Part shown: in pieces, positions 26,762 through 35,497 of the stretch
Position numbering within the stretch: position 1 is the first letter of the stretch
How the letters are laid out: each line of letters opens with the position of its first letter
DNA from: CBINFS01 sp966250015
GTDB lineage: Bacteria; Bacteroidota; Rhodothermia; Rhodothermales; DASSAV01
Reading direction: 5' to 3'
NCBI GenBank assembly: GCA_966250015.1
Contig: CBINFS010000001.1
Location: 186,001 to 250,000, forward strand
DNA: 64,000 nucleotides
Notes under the pieces: model-generated
Database searches by the model: none
What the model was told of the DNA's origin: nothing
Seen by the model: the letters and a program-made list of their open reading frames with translations, nothing else
Made by a program: the position numbers and the translations under genes

Positions 26762-28606
26762 ATGGCAAAAGAGATTATTGTTAATGCAGAGAAGGAGCAG
26801 ACGCGTATAGCCATCGTCGAAGATGGCGAGCTCGTCGAGCTATTCATTGAGAACCCGGAGAATGAGCGAACGATAGGTGATATTTGCCTGGCACGCGTAA
26901 GAAAGATCATGCCGAGCATCCAGGCAGCCTTCGTTGACATCGGTCAAAAACAGGACGCATTCCTACACTTCTCGGATCTATCCGCGAATCTGCCCGAGCT
27001 ACTGGAGTTTTTGAATCAACCCAACCCTGAAGTTGGGAAGTTCAAACCCCAAACGGCAACGCATAAGCTGCGGGGTACGCGTCGCCGTCCGCAAGCCCGC
27101 GCGGTGGCCAAAGAGCACGAGGTGAAGGAAGGGGAGGAAGAAAAAGCCGAGCACCATCGTGCTCCCGCCGACGCGCATGAAAGAGGCCACCGGCGTTCAG
27201 CCCAGCGGCGGTCGAAAAACAAACAGGACCTGGTAGCCGCCAAAGAGGAACCCGAAAAGGAAGCGGAAGAAAATGCCTACCGCCCACCGGAGTCCTATTT
27301 GAAACGTGACCAGCGCATCCTCGTCAAGATTTTCAAGGAGCCGATAGCGTCCAAAGGCAGCCGCGTATCGACCGACATCTCGCTGGCGGGGCGCTTCCTC
27401 GTGCTTGTCCCTCTTGCCGATTACATCGCGGTTTCCAAAAAGATCGTCTCGTACAAGGAACGCAGGCGGCTCCGCGTCCTCGCAAAGAGCCTCGTACCGG
27501 ACGGATTCGGCGTGATCGTTCGAACCGTTGCCCAGGGGAAAAATGCCAAAGCGCTCGATACCGACCTGCGGCTTCTGATCGATAAATGGCGGAAGATCGA
27601 AAAGAAGCTCGCCGGTTTTCCTGAGCCTCCGCTGATGGTTCACGAGGACGTCAACCTCGTCTCGTCCGTCATTCGCGACCTGTTCTCAGACGACTACGAC
27701 CGCATCCTCGTCGACGACCAGCGGCTCTACCGGAACATCAAGAGCTACATACAGGCGGTCGCTCCCCACATGACGCCTGCCGTCCAGCTTTACAACGGTA
27801 AAAAGCCGATTTTTGAAGCGACGCAGATCAATGGGGAGGTTGAAAAAGCTTTCCAGAGCCGAGTGGACCTTCCGACGGGCGGCTATCTTTTCATCGAGCG
27901 GACGGAAGCGATGTACGTGATCGACGTCAACTCGGGCCGTTCGGGCAGGGGCATGACGCAGGAAGCCAACTCGCTCAAGGTCAATCTGGAGGCAGCCCGC
28001 GTGATCACCAAGCAGATTCGCCTGCGCGACCTTGGTGGAATCATCGTCGTCGACTTCATCGATCTAAAGGAAGAGGCGAACCGGCAGAAGGTGTATGAAG
28101 AGCTCAAACGCGAGTTCAAGAAGGACCGTGCGGTGACGAAGGTGCTGCCGATGAGTGATTTCGGACTCGTGCAGATCACCCGCCAACGGCTGCGCCCGAG
28201 TATCACGGCTTATGCGACGCCTAAAATGAACGGTCAGGCGTCGGACGGCGCGGTTGAGACGGCGTCGGTAAAAGCGCTGAAAGAACCGTCGGCGCGCAAT
28301 GCGGCGCCTGACAGGCTTCCGCAGCCCGCCCTAACGCCCGAGGTGCTCGTCCAGCAGATGGAAGAGTGGATCGTGGCTGCAAAGACGAAAAGCAGCCGCC
28401 GGGCCGTCACACTGGTGGTTCATCCATTCACGGCCGCCTACCTAAATCGCAAGGTGCCGAACTACACGACGCGCTGGTTCATGAAACACCTCTTCCGCGT
28501 ACGGCTGGAGATCGACGAAAAAATGTCTCCGATGAGTTTCCGATTCCTCGATCCTCGGACGGGCGAAGACATTACCAGCAGTTTCGAGGTTGCCGTGCCG
28601 GCGTAA
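26762..28606 (+). CDS. rng: Ribonuclease E/G family endoribonuclease with interrupted S1 domain
   Basis: A 614-residue RNase E/G homologue for RNA processing and decay. The N-terminal S1 domain starts normally (RIMPSIQAAFVDIG... FLHFSDL) but is interrupted at residues ~75-178 by a charged, low-complexity insert with runs of Glu, Arg and Ala, and resumes at LKRDQRILVKIFKEPI. The catalytic metal-binding aspartates are in YVIDVNSGR (near 388) and VVDFIDL (near 431). The zinc-link cysteines (CPxCxGxG in E. coli RNase E and G) are absent; that position has ITAYATPKMNGQ. The C-terminal part resembles the RNase G small domain (FLDPRTGEDI). It is first in a group with the 97-residue gene and the MBL gene. 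Confidence 0.9.
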   Translation: MAKEIIVNAEKEQTRIAIVEDGELVELFIENPENERTIGDICLARVRKIMPSIQAAFVDIGQKQDAFLHFSDLSANLPELLEFLNQPNPEVGKFKPQTATHKLRGTRRRPQARAVAKEHEVKEGEEEKAEHHRAPADAHERGHRRSAQRRSKNKQDLVAAKEEPEKEAEENAYRPPESYLKRDQRILVKIFKEPIASKGSRVSTDISLAGRFLVLVPLADYIAVSKKIVSYKERRRLRVLAKSLVPDGFGVIVRTVAQGKNAKALDTDLRLLIDKWRKIEKKLAGFPEPPLMVHEDVNLVSSVIRDLFSDDYDRILVDDQRLYRNIKSYIQAVAPHMTPAVQLYNGKKPIFEATQINGEVEKAFQSRVDLPTGGYLFIERTEAMYVIDVNSGRSGRGMTQEANSLKVNLEAARVITKQIRLRDLGGIIVVDFIDLKEEANRQKVYEELKREFKKDRAVTKVLPMSDFGLVQITRQRLRPSITAYATPKMNGQASDGAVETASVKALKEPSARNAAPDRLPQPALTPEVLVQQMEEWIVAAKTKSSRRAVTLVVHPFTAAYLNRKVPNYTTRWFMKHLFRVRLEIDEKMSPMSFRFLDPRTGEDITSSFEVAVPA

Positions 28607-28644
28607 CCGGGTGTACCCGGAGCTGGTAAAGGGAGTACGGGAGT

Positions 28645-28938
28645 ATGAAAACGCAACAGATGGTCGCGGAGCTGCAGGAGGTCGCGAGGCGCCTCGGCTT
28701 TCAGGTCCGCATCGAAAAGGGGAGCTTCCGGGGGGGACGGTGTACGGTCGGCGGTGAGGAGCTGATCGTGCTGAACCGATTGCACCCCCCGGAGGTGCAC
28801 CTAGCCGTACTCGCCGACTCTTTTCGCGGCCTCCCGCTGGATTCCATTTTCATCACCCCTGCGGTTCGCCGTGCGGTCGAGCAGGTGTGGGCGCGGGGCG
28901 CGGAGGTGGACGATTCCATGATTCCTGACACCGAGTAG
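28645..28938 (+). CDS. Small hypothetical protein downstream of RNase G/E
   Basis: A 97-residue soluble protein: an N-terminal amphipathic helix (MVAELQEVARRLGFQVRIEK), a glycine/arginine-rich turn (GSFRGGRCTVGGEE), then PLDSIFITPAVRRAVEQVW. GGGAG lies just upstream of the ATG. It is 38 nt after the RNase G/E stop and 7 nt before the MBL gene, so it is probably in the same operon. I recognise no domain; the compact alpha/beta pattern suggests a folded domain, not a spurious frame. Confidence 0.75.
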   Translation: MKTQQMVAELQEVARRLGFQVRIEKGSFRGGRCTVGGEELIVLNRLHPPEVHLAVLADSFRGLPLDSIFITPAVRRAVEQVWARGAEVDDSMIPDTE

Positions 28939-28945
28939 GCTGCTG

Positions 28946-29728
28946 ATGAAGGTTACCCTGCTCGGGACAGGCACTTCGACGGGCGTTCCCGTGATCGGGT
29001 GTTGCTGCCGTGTGTGCCGCTCGAAAGACCCGCGCGACAACCGGACCCGGTCCGCCGCCTACGTCGATGCCGGGGACGTCGGCATCGTCATCGATACGGG
29101 CCCCGACTTCCGGCAGCAGGCGCTCCGTGAAAACATCTCACGCGTGGATGCCGTGCTCTTCTCGCACGCGCACTTCGACCACGTGGCGGGCGTGGACGAC
29201 CTCCGCCCTTTTCTTTTCGAAAACTCCCGGCCAATACCCTGCTATTCGCATCCCGGTACGGCCGAGGTGTTACGGAGCATGTTCGGGTACATCTTTGCCA
29301 ACCGGACGTATCCCGGAGTCGCCAATCTTAGCCTCATTCCGGTCAGTGGACCTTTCGACGTCCGGAGCCGGTCGGATGAGAGCCATTTCATCCGGGTTGT
29401 GCCAATTGAGGTCTATCACGGAAAGCTGCCCATCTTCGGCTACCGGATCGGCCGTTTTGCCTACCTGACCGACACCAGCCACATACCGGAGCACAGCTTC
29501 GACCTGCTCGAAGACCTGGACGTGCTCGTCCTCGATGCGCTGCGCCACGAGCCCCACCCGACCCACTTATCCATATCCGATGCCATCGAAATTGCAAGGC
29601 GCATAGGGGCTCGCCAGACTTATTTTACCCACCTGACGCACACCGTCCTGCATGCCGAGGAAGAGGAGCGGCTACCAGAGGGAATAGCACTGGGTTATGA
29701 CGGCCTCACCTTCCACGTCCGAAGCTGA
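28946..29728 (+). CDS. MBL-fold metallohydrolase, PhnP-like
   Basis: A 260-residue metallo-beta-lactamase-fold hydrolase. The zinc motif HAHFDHVAGVDD is at residues ~74-85, with other ligands in SHPGT, TDTSHIPEHS and FTHLTHTV. The start LLGTGTSTGVPVIGCCCRVC with its cysteine cluster resembles the PhnP phosphodiesterase and RNase Z-related subfamilies. The likely reaction is hydrolysis of a cyclic or linear phosphodiester; substrate unknown. There is no phn cluster here. Gene order places it with the RNase G/E gene. Confidence 0.88.
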   Translation: MKVTLLGTGTSTGVPVIGCCCRVCRSKDPRDNRTRSAAYVDAGDVGIVIDTGPDFRQQALRENISRVDAVLFSHAHFDHVAGVDDLRPFLFENSRPIPCYSHPGTAEVLRSMFGYIFANRTYPGVANLSLIPVSGPFDVRSRSDESHFIRVVPIEVYHGKLPIFGYRIGRFAYLTDTSHIPEHSFDLLEDLDVLVLDALRHEPHPTHLSISDAIEIARRIGARQTYFTHLTHTVLHAEEEERLPEGIALGYDGLTFHVRS

Positions 29729-29820
29729 TCGATCTGGTCACTCACTTTTCCACTCAGAACGTGATCTCTAATCAAAAAATGCCTATTCTCCTGTGAAGTC
29801 ACACTGTTCACGGTGGGAAG

Positions 29821-30255
29821 ATGAAAATCCTCGTACTAAACGGTCCTAACCTCAACCTGCTCGGCAGCCGGGAGCCCGAGATTTACGGGCGAGCCACGCT
29901 GGCCGATCTGGAGACCGAGCTCCGGGAAGCATTCCCCGACGTCTCGTTCTCCTTTTATCAGAGTAACTCGGAAGGCGCCCTGATCGACCGGCTTCACACC
30001 GGAATGCAGGAAAAGATAGACGGGGTGGTATTTAATCCCGGTGCGTACACCCACACGTCGGTTGCGTTACGCGACGCCGTTGCGGCCATCGGGATACCCG
30101 TTGTGGAAGTGCACCTCTCAAACATCCACGCTCGAGAAGCTTTCAGGCATCATTCCCTGATCGCGCCGGTCTGCGTGGGGCAGATTAGCGGCCTGGGCCG
30201 GTACGGATACCAACTGGCTGTGTCGTTCCTGATACGAAACAAAGAGGGAGTGTAA
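29821..30255 (+). CDS. aroQ: Type II 3-dehydroquinate dehydratase
   Basis: A 144-residue dodecameric dehydroquinase of the shikimate pathway, converting 3-dehydroquinate to 3-dehydroshikimate. Motifs: LNGPNLNLLGSREPEIYG at the start, with the flexible lid and its catalytic Tyr, NPGAYTHTSVALRDA, EVHLSNIHAREAFRHHS with the catalytic His, and GLGRYGYQLA. Length is normal. It has a 92-nt gap after the MBL gene. It converges with the lipoprotein gene, 8 nt apart. Confidence 0.97.
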   Translation: MKILVLNGPNLNLLGSREPEIYGRATLADLETELREAFPDVSFSFYQSNSEGALIDRLHTGMQEKIDGVVFNPGAYTHTSVALRDAVAAIGIPVVEVHLSNIHAREAFRHHSLIAPVCVGQISGLGRYGYQLAVSFLIRNKEGV

Positions 30256-30263
30256 CCTTTAGC

Positions 30264-30578
30264 TCAGCGGCTCAGGTTCTCCCACGACCGTACCCGGATG
30301 AAGGCGTACGGCTTCCCGTTCCAGTCGTCTTGATACAGGGTGCCCGTTACCCGGAAGAGGCCGGGCGCTTCACGCTGCAACTCAGCCCGTAAATCCCCCT
30401 CGAACGAAAGAACGTAAACGTTTTGTTGGTCGGTTTCGAGCATCAGCGCGGTGAAAGGCTCGTTTCCCCGGACCGACACGGCACCTTCAATCGTCACGAC
30501 CGACGGGTCGATGATGGAGGGGGAGGCGCACGTCGTAAGGGTCAGCAAAGCAACGACGGCCAGGAGGTGAAGTCTCAT
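30264..30578 (-). CDS. Putative lipoprotein
   Basis: A 104-residue protein from the ATG at 30578. A signal peptide of type II is clear: MRLHLLAVVALLTLTTC, where LTTC is the lipobox. The mature part (~85 residues) is beta-rich with GAVSVRGNEPFTALMLETDQ and FRVTGTLYQDDWNGKPYAF, which resembles a small OB-like or DUF-type exported domain. Upstream GAAGAGAA may be the ribosome-binding site. Function unknown. It is the only gene read leftwards here. Confidence 0.7.
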   Translation of the reverse strand: MRLHLLAVVALLTLTTCASPSIIDPSVVTIEGAVSVRGNEPFTALMLETDQQNVYVLSFEGDLRAELQREAPGLFRVTGTLYQDDWNGKPYAFIRVRSWENLSR

Positions 30579-30951
30579 GGGGAGTTCTCTTCGGATAAGC
30601 AGGCTGAGCATGTGCTGATCTGTCAACGCGCATAGTAGTGCCGGGGTCCAGATACAGAGACAATTCTGTTACATCCGGCGGTGAAGCATTTAATGAAGTT
30701 CGGGTACACTCAATTTGAGCCACCTTTCTGATCTCGGCGTTCGTTCGAAGCCGGGAGTTTTTGATCAGCTAGATGCCGATTCTGAAATGAGTAAGAACCT
30801 ACATCTGGTGGTATATTTGGATTTAAAGCCAGTAGAATTATTTCTGTAGCAGAAACAAACAAAAAGAATATAACGTGCTATCGTCCTGCATCCTGGTGCC
30901 GATAACCGGATGGATAGGGGGTGGCAATCCATTGACTCAGGTTTTTCACCG
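30579..30951. other. Intergenic region upstream of the exported protease
   Basis: About 370 nt separating two divergent genes. It is AT-richer after 30780, with TATATTTG at 30812-30819 resembling the Bacteroidota -7 element (TAnnTTTG), but no matching -33 element is evident. A run of A-rich sequence follows before the protease start. No gene or RNA recognised. Confidence 0.4.
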
Positions 30952-33423
30952 ATGAAGCACGTTGTACTGGCTCTTCTGTCTGCTTTTGTTATTACGCTTC
31001 CGGTTATTGCACAGGAGCGGGTGTACGTTAATCCAATCGAATCGAGCCGGGAGAAGGGTGCGGCCGCTGCCGATCAACCTCGAGTAATCGAGGTATCGAG
31101 CCGCCTCATGAAAACACCGGAAGCGAGGGAGGCGCTCGATCGATTCGAGGCGGCAAAGGCGGCTGGGTTGTTGCCGCCGGCGGGGAAGACCGTTGAGACG
31201 TACGACATCGGCGATCGGCGATCCTTTAACGTGTTGATCGATCTCGTCAATGACAGCACGAGAAAGTGGGTCAAGAAGGACTTTATACTGCGTGCCACGT
31301 CAACCGGAAGCGAGGCGGCGAAGGTCAATATCTGGGTTGAAAGCGGTGAGATCAGCAACGGGCGTGTCACGGACAGCCACGTGGCTGCGCTGAGAGAATC
31401 GCTGATCGAGCGCACGCCGGAAGAGTCCTACAATCCCAATCAGGGCATTATTGCCAACAACAACGCCGTCTTCGGCAACCCGCCCAACATTGACGGCGAT
31501 GGGTTTGTGGACGTGCTGCTGTACGACATCACCGAGGGCGTCAACGACTGTTGTACGCTCGGTTTTGTCCACCCGGTCGATCTCGATCCTCCTTCCGGGG
31601 GCACCATCGGTAATGGGAAGGAGATCCTCTACCTCGACACGAATCCAGGCGTATCCGGCCGGCAGATCGAGACGCTGATGGCGGTGGCCGCGCACGAGTA
31701 CCAGCACCTGATCAATCTTAACTACGATACGGAAGAGTTCACCTTCGTCAACGAAGGCCTCTCCGACTGGGCAATCACCATGAATGGGTACCCCCCCATC
31801 CATGATCCGGATTACCTCGAAATTCCTGCGGAACACAGCCTGGCCCTGTTCACGTGGAGAGGCGACGACGTCGTTGCCGTTAACGTGAGGGACTACGCCC
31901 GGGCCATGCTCCTGACGACGTACATTGCCGACCGGTTTGGACCCGAGGTTGCGGGAAGCATTACCCGCGCGAGACTTCCAAACGGGCCTGCAAGGGGGAT
32001 AACGGCCTATCAGGAAGCGCTGAAGCCGACCGGGGTACCCTTCTCAGACGTCCTTGCCGATTTTCACACGACCAATTTTACGAACGGAATCACCTCCGTA
32101 GAGCATTTGAACTACACGACGAGCTGGTTCAGGGATGTTCGTGCGGTGCCAGCGCGGAATATCGACGGCAGGGCGACATCCAGTACGCCAAGAGCAACCG
32201 TTACGCTTCAACCGGGCGGAACGGCCTACATAAGATGGCGAAACGTAGAGGACTTTACGCTCACGACGGACGTCGACGCTCCCGACGCGGTCCTTCAGCT
32301 GAGGCGGCCTCAGATCCAACCCCGCCTGGTCCTGGAGAGAACCGAGGGAATAGCCGAATCCATCGTGTCGCTTACCCCCAGTCCTGACCCACAGACCTTC
32401 AGCGGGCACTACGATAGGATCACCCTCGTGATACCTCACGTCAAACCGGAGATTTACACGGCGCCATACAACAGCGCGCTGGACCTGTCTGTTTACTATA
32501 AGGCGTCGTGGGGCGGGGGGCAGTTTGAGCTGGAGCCGATCGTCTACGATAACGGTCTCGTAGTCAGCCGGGGCTTCTTTTCTTTGAATGCCTCCAATGA
32601 CGGGGCTGTCGCCACTCGTTTTGTTTCCCCTGCGCCGGGACGGGCTACGCTGGATCACGTTCAGATTGCACCCTTTTATCTAAGCCAGTTTGTAGATGGG
32701 AACGGTGTACCTTACGGTTCTCCATCTGACCCGCGAGACCTCAAGCTGAAGATCTGGGCCAGCGACGGTTTCAATTCACCGGGTGAAGAGCTCTTTTCGC
32801 TGGACGTCGTCGATCCACGTCCATACAGCGGGGCAACCATTACACTCAATTTCTTCGACGTCGATCTCTCGAGCTTTGCCGACCAGCTCAGCAGCCTTCC
32901 AGACACGATCTTTGTCGGGTACGCCGAGTTCGGTAACGACGACAACTACCTGGTGGCGGGTGTTTCGAGATACACGGCGGAGAATGTGTCGTTCATAGGG
33001 GATCTGGGCGAAAATGGGCCGCGGTGGGGCCCGCTCTGGGAGGTTCAATTCGTGGGTGGTGAGGATGGCGTCTACCCGGTCCATCAAACCGTGCTTCCGA
33101 TCCGTGCGTCTTATCTGATCGCGACGGAAGTGGCCGTTGAGGAGGAAGGTGAGCTGCCGAAGCAAATCGCGCTCGAGCAGAACTACCCCAATCCTTTCAA
33201 TCCTTCGACGTCGATCCGGTTCATGCTTCCGCGAGATCTGGACGTCCAGCTCCACGTCTACGACGTGTTGGGGCGCCGGGTGGCCGTGCTCGTCGACGGC
33301 CTGCGCACGGCGGGAACGCACGAGGTTCAGGTGGACGCGTCAGAATGGGCAAGCGGCTTGTATTTCTACACGTTGCGCACTGCCGACGAAGTGCTGACCG
33401 GGAAGATGACCCTGGTCAAGTAA
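30952..33423 (+). CDS. Secreted zinc metalloprotease-like protein with T9SS sorting domain
   Basis: An 823-residue exported protein from the ATG at 30952; the frame extends to 30910 but the signal peptide (MKHVVLALLSAFVITLPVIA) starts here, with a cut before QERVYV. Residues 248-252 are HEYQH, the zincin motif HExxH, with a downstream Glu in FTFVNEGLSDWA as a probable third ligand. The middle (residues ~450-730) is beta-rich, without a recognised fold. The last ~90 residues are a type IX secretion sorting domain: LEQNYPNPFNPSTSIRFMLP, then VYDVLGRRVAVLVDG, then GLYFYTLRTADEVLTGKM. It is likely exported and surface-anchored or released. Similar HExxH exoproteins are called M6-like, but the subfamily is not certain. 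Confidence 0.9.
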   Translation: MKHVVLALLSAFVITLPVIAQERVYVNPIESSREKGAAAADQPRVIEVSSRLMKTPEAREALDRFEAAKAAGLLPPAGKTVETYDIGDRRSFNVLIDLVNDSTRKWVKKDFILRATSTGSEAAKVNIWVESGEISNGRVTDSHVAALRESLIERTPEESYNPNQGIIANNNAVFGNPPNIDGDGFVDVLLYDITEGVNDCCTLGFVHPVDLDPPSGGTIGNGKEILYLDTNPGVSGRQIETLMAVAAHEYQHLINLNYDTEEFTFVNEGLSDWAITMNGYPPIHDPDYLEIPAEHSLALFTWRGDDVVAVNVRDYARAMLLTTYIADRFGPEVAGSITRARLPNGPARGITAYQEALKPTGVPFSDVLADFHTTNFTNGITSVEHLNYTTSWFRDVRAVPARNIDGRATSSTPRATVTLQPGGTAYIRWRNVEDFTLTTDVDAPDAVLQLRRPQIQPRLVLERTEGIAESIVSLTPSPDPQTFSGHYDRITLVIPHVKPEIYTAPYNSALDLSVYYKASWGGGQFELEPIVYDNGLVVSRGFFSLNASNDGAVATRFVSPAPGRATLDHVQIAPFYLSQFVDGNGVPYGSPSDPRDLKLKIWASDGFNSPGEELFSLDVVDPRPYSGATITLNFFDVDLSSFADQLSSLPDTIFVGYAEFGNDDNYLVAGVSRYTAENVSFIGDLGENGPRWGPLWEVQFVGGEDGVYPVHQTVLPIRASYLIATEVAVEEEGELPKQIALEQNYPNPFNPSTSIRFMLPRDLDVQLHVYDVLGRRVAVLVDGLRTAGTHEVQVDASEWASGLYFYTLRTADEVLTGKMTLVK

Positions 33424-33539
33424 ACGTGGAATCCGCAGGCCATCCTGCGTCCCGCTCTTCGTGGTATCCTTGCTTCGCGTGGCTGGATTCGTGATCTTAC
33501 GCGCCTGATCGTTAGTCTCGAGAGCGCAAATCGGAGTCC

Positions 33540-33968
33540 ATGGGTCGCATTATTTCAACGGGAGAGACGGCTGCAAAGCAGCGCCACGCGCACATTCGTT
33601 CCTGTGCCGAAGTCCTTCGGCTACTTGCGGAACGGTCGTGTTTTGACGAAGAAGCGCGAGACATGGCGGCCTTCTTCGTTCTGAATCTGCGCGGCATCTA
33701 TGAAACCATCGACGAGAGTGCGCAGGCGTGGGACGAGCGGAACTACTGGAAAAAGGCTGAGGCGCTCCGTGATAAATGGCGATGGAGCCGTTCGGCGGCT
33801 GACGAGCTGGAAGCGTTGATACTTTCGGACCGATGGGGCGAAGTACCACCTCTGCTTATCCGGCTCATTCCCAAATTCAACGACGTAACCATTACCTCCA
33901 TCACCCGGGATGCAGACTGGTGGTGCGGAGCGCTGAAGGCACTCAAAAAGCGGAAGGGAACGGTTTGA
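33540..33968 (+). CDS. Hypothetical protein upstream of YqgE
   Basis: A 142-residue soluble, helix-rich protein without signal peptide. The N-terminal half (HIRSCAEVLRLLAERSCFDEEARDMAAFF) and middle (IYETIDESAQAWDERNYWKKAEAL) look like long amphipathic helices, suggesting an all-alpha fold. I recognise no family. It lies 116 nt after the protease stop and 118 nt before yqgE, in the same direction. Codon use matches the neighbours. Confidence 0.7.
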   Translation: MGRIISTGETAAKQRHAHIRSCAEVLRLLAERSCFDEEARDMAAFFVLNLRGIYETIDESAQAWDERNYWKKAEALRDKWRWSRSAADELEALILSDRWGEVPPLLIRLIPKFNDVTITSITRDADWWCGALKALKKRKGTV

Positions 33969-34086
33969 GCAGCCGCCGTCTTTCGAATTTATGATGTTTG
34001 CTTGCAATCCTTTACGGTGTTGTATAGCATTACTTCGCTTTTATCGTGCGGGCTCAATATGGGAGTGCCTCCTATCTACTTGAATC

Positions 34087-34650
34087 ATGGCCGTACCTGA
34101 TCTGGAACTATCGCCAGGGATTCTACTCGTTGCTCCGCCCCCTCTTCTCGATCCTAACTTCCGGAGATCGGTCGTTTTGCTATGTGAGCATGGCGAAGAA
34201 GGGAGCTTCGGGCTCATTCTCAACCGCCCGCTCACACTTCAGCTCAGCGAGGTCCTCGAAGGGATGGAGCAATATGAGGACCCTCTCTTGCTCGGCGGTC
34301 CTGTTCAACCCAATACGCTCCATTTTCTTCACCGGTACGGAGACATTGTGACCGATGCGGTGAGTCTGGTCGACGGGATTTACTGGGGAGGGGATTTTGA
34401 GGTGGTCAAGGCGCTCGTTCAGTCGGGGCAGACCACGGGGAACGACCTCCGGTTCTACCTGGGTTATGCAGGCTGGTCGCCGGACCAGCTCGCTACGGAA
34501 ATCGAGCTCGGGGGCTGGATTCTCACGAAGGCCGATGCCTCCCTCATTTTCTCGGAAGAGCCCGGCCGGTTGTGGAGGACCGTCCTGCGCTCGATGGGCG
34601 GTGAGTATGCGCTGCTCGCCAACTTCCCCGACGACCCCCGCCTGAATTGA
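34087..34650 (+). CDS. YqgE/AlgH family protein
   Basis: A 187-residue member of the widespread YqgE/AlgH (DUF179) family. The N-terminal signature is GILLVAPPPLLDPNFRRSVVLLCEHGEEGSFGLILNRPL. Further conserved parts are LLGGPVQPNTLHFLH, FRFYLGYAGWSP and ELGGWI. The biochemical function of this family is not settled; in Pseudomonas the name AlgH comes from an alginate regulation link. A repeat-rich, gene-free region follows. Confidence 0.92.
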   Translation: MAVPDLELSPGILLVAPPPLLDPNFRRSVVLLCEHGEEGSFGLILNRPLTLQLSEVLEGMEQYEDPLLLGGPVQPNTLHFLHRYGDIVTDAVSLVDGIYWGGDFEVVKALVQSGQTTGNDLRFYLGYAGWSPDQLATEIELGGWILTKADASLIFSEEPGRLWRTVLRSMGGEYALLANFPDDPRLN

Positions 34651-34749
34651 TTGGCCTAACCTCTCCAGCTTGATTCTGCACGCGAAGTCGCGAAGAGTGT
34701 GGGGGCGTGAGTCCGGTGTGTTCCCTTTTTGCCGTTCTCGAAGGTCTCA

Positions 34750-34889
34750 TTTCATAAAGATCCCTCGTCAATTCTTTTCTCGGGATGACAAAATTGAGCG
34801 ATGGCCTTAGCAGTGAGGTCAGACACTTACCCAAACCTCTCAAGCTCGTCATTCCGAGCGACAGCGAGGAATCTTCCCGAAGTGCGGCC
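34750..34889 (+). repeat. Dispersed repeat, copy 1 (family A/B)
   Basis: A unit of about 140 nt that recurs in the same orientation at 56443-56588. Its first part reads TTTCATAAAGATCCCTCGTC and continues to CGGGATGACA. Over 52 aligned bases (34750-34801 versus 56443-56494) I count five differences. The next 43 nt also align, and the end (GTCATTCCGAG then GAGGAATCTTCCCGAAGTGC) is nearly identical. The end element is the inverted complement of the first element type, so the unit can fold back. Confidence 0.85.
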
Positions 34890-34960
34890 TTTCAGACCGG
34901 CACATACAGTGGTGAAGTGCTGTGCGTACCGCCATTGCCATTTTCGAAGGTCGCGTTTCA

Positions 34961-35104
34961 CAAAGATCCCTCACCCGCTGTGCGGGATTCGGGATGACAG
35001 AATGGGGCGTCGGTGGTAGCGGTAAGCCCGGATGGTTGCCTGTACCACTCAAATTGTCATCCTGACGAGCCTTGCGAGGAAGGATCTTCCCGAAGTGCAG
35101 CCTT
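34961..35104 (+). repeat. Dispersed repeat, partial second copies (family A/B)
   Basis: A second, more diverged B-type element (CAAAGATCCCTCACCC to CGGGATGACAG, ending near 35001) and a second A-type element (TTGTCATCCTGACG to GATCTTCCCGAAGTGC, 35054-35101) follow the first copy. The region is thus a cluster of the same short dispersed elements, tail to tail. Confidence 0.7.
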
Positions 35105-35224
35105 ACTGGTTGGCACAAACAGTAATTGAGGCGTTAAAAATGCTCATCTGGACAGGGGGCTGTCACGTAGTGACTGAGGGGTAGACTAGAACCCTACGCG
35201 AATTGCTTTCCTTTCTCTCTTTTC

Positions 35225-35252
35225 CTTCTCTTTTGCCGGGTCAAAAGAGAAG
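35225..35252. repeat. 11-bp perfect inverted repeat
   Basis: CTTCTCTTTTG (35225-35235), 6-nt loop CCGGGT, CAAAAGAGAAG (35242-35252). There is no T-run, so it is not a typical terminator, and no gene ends nearby. It may be part of a mobile or dispersed element. Confidence 0.65.
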
Positions 35253-35281
35253 CAGAAAACCCCTTTGAAATCGAAACGCAC

Positions 35282-35394
35282 GGATCCATCTCTCCCCAAG
35301 ATACCCACGACCCGTACCGAACGGCGCTGATCGATTGGTGCTAGTATAGAGAGGTACTACCCTGAGCGCCGTTCGCTAAACGCGCGATGGATCC
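35282..35394. repeat. Large imperfect inverted repeat
   Basis: Two arms share two blocks in mirrored order: GGATCCATC (35282-35290) with GATGGATCC (35386-35394), and GAACGGCGCT (35319-35328) with AGCGCCGTTC (35365-35374). The 36-nt centre has a partly symmetrical GTGCTAGTA/GGTACTAC. No transposase is linked to it. It could be a MITE-like element or a structured RNA. Confidence 0.6.
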
Positions 35395-35497
35395 CCAGCG
35401 CGCATCCCGACGATTTCAGAACTGGCGCCATAGAAAACCGAGGTGGCAACCTGTCCAATGGCTTACCTTTTCCTGATGCCACTAGCCCCAATAGTAC

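Noticed and set aside
26439..26810. Possible 123-residue protein before the RNase G/E gene
   Set aside because: It starts at TTG, overlaps the RNase start by 49 nt, turns Ser/Arg-rich after 30 residues and has no motif. The hydrophobic start alone is not enough.
30812..30819. Bacteroidota -7 promoter (TATATTTG)
   Set aside because: The word fits TAnnTTTG, but there is no TTG at the expected -33 spacing, so it is not called as a promoter feature.
34740..35110. CRISPR array
   Set aside because: Repeats here are few, irregularly spaced and of differing orientation, with no spacer-repeat periodicity and no cas gene in the window.
35225..35394. Insertion sequence
   Set aside because: Inverted repeats are present, but there is no transposase frame between or beside them.
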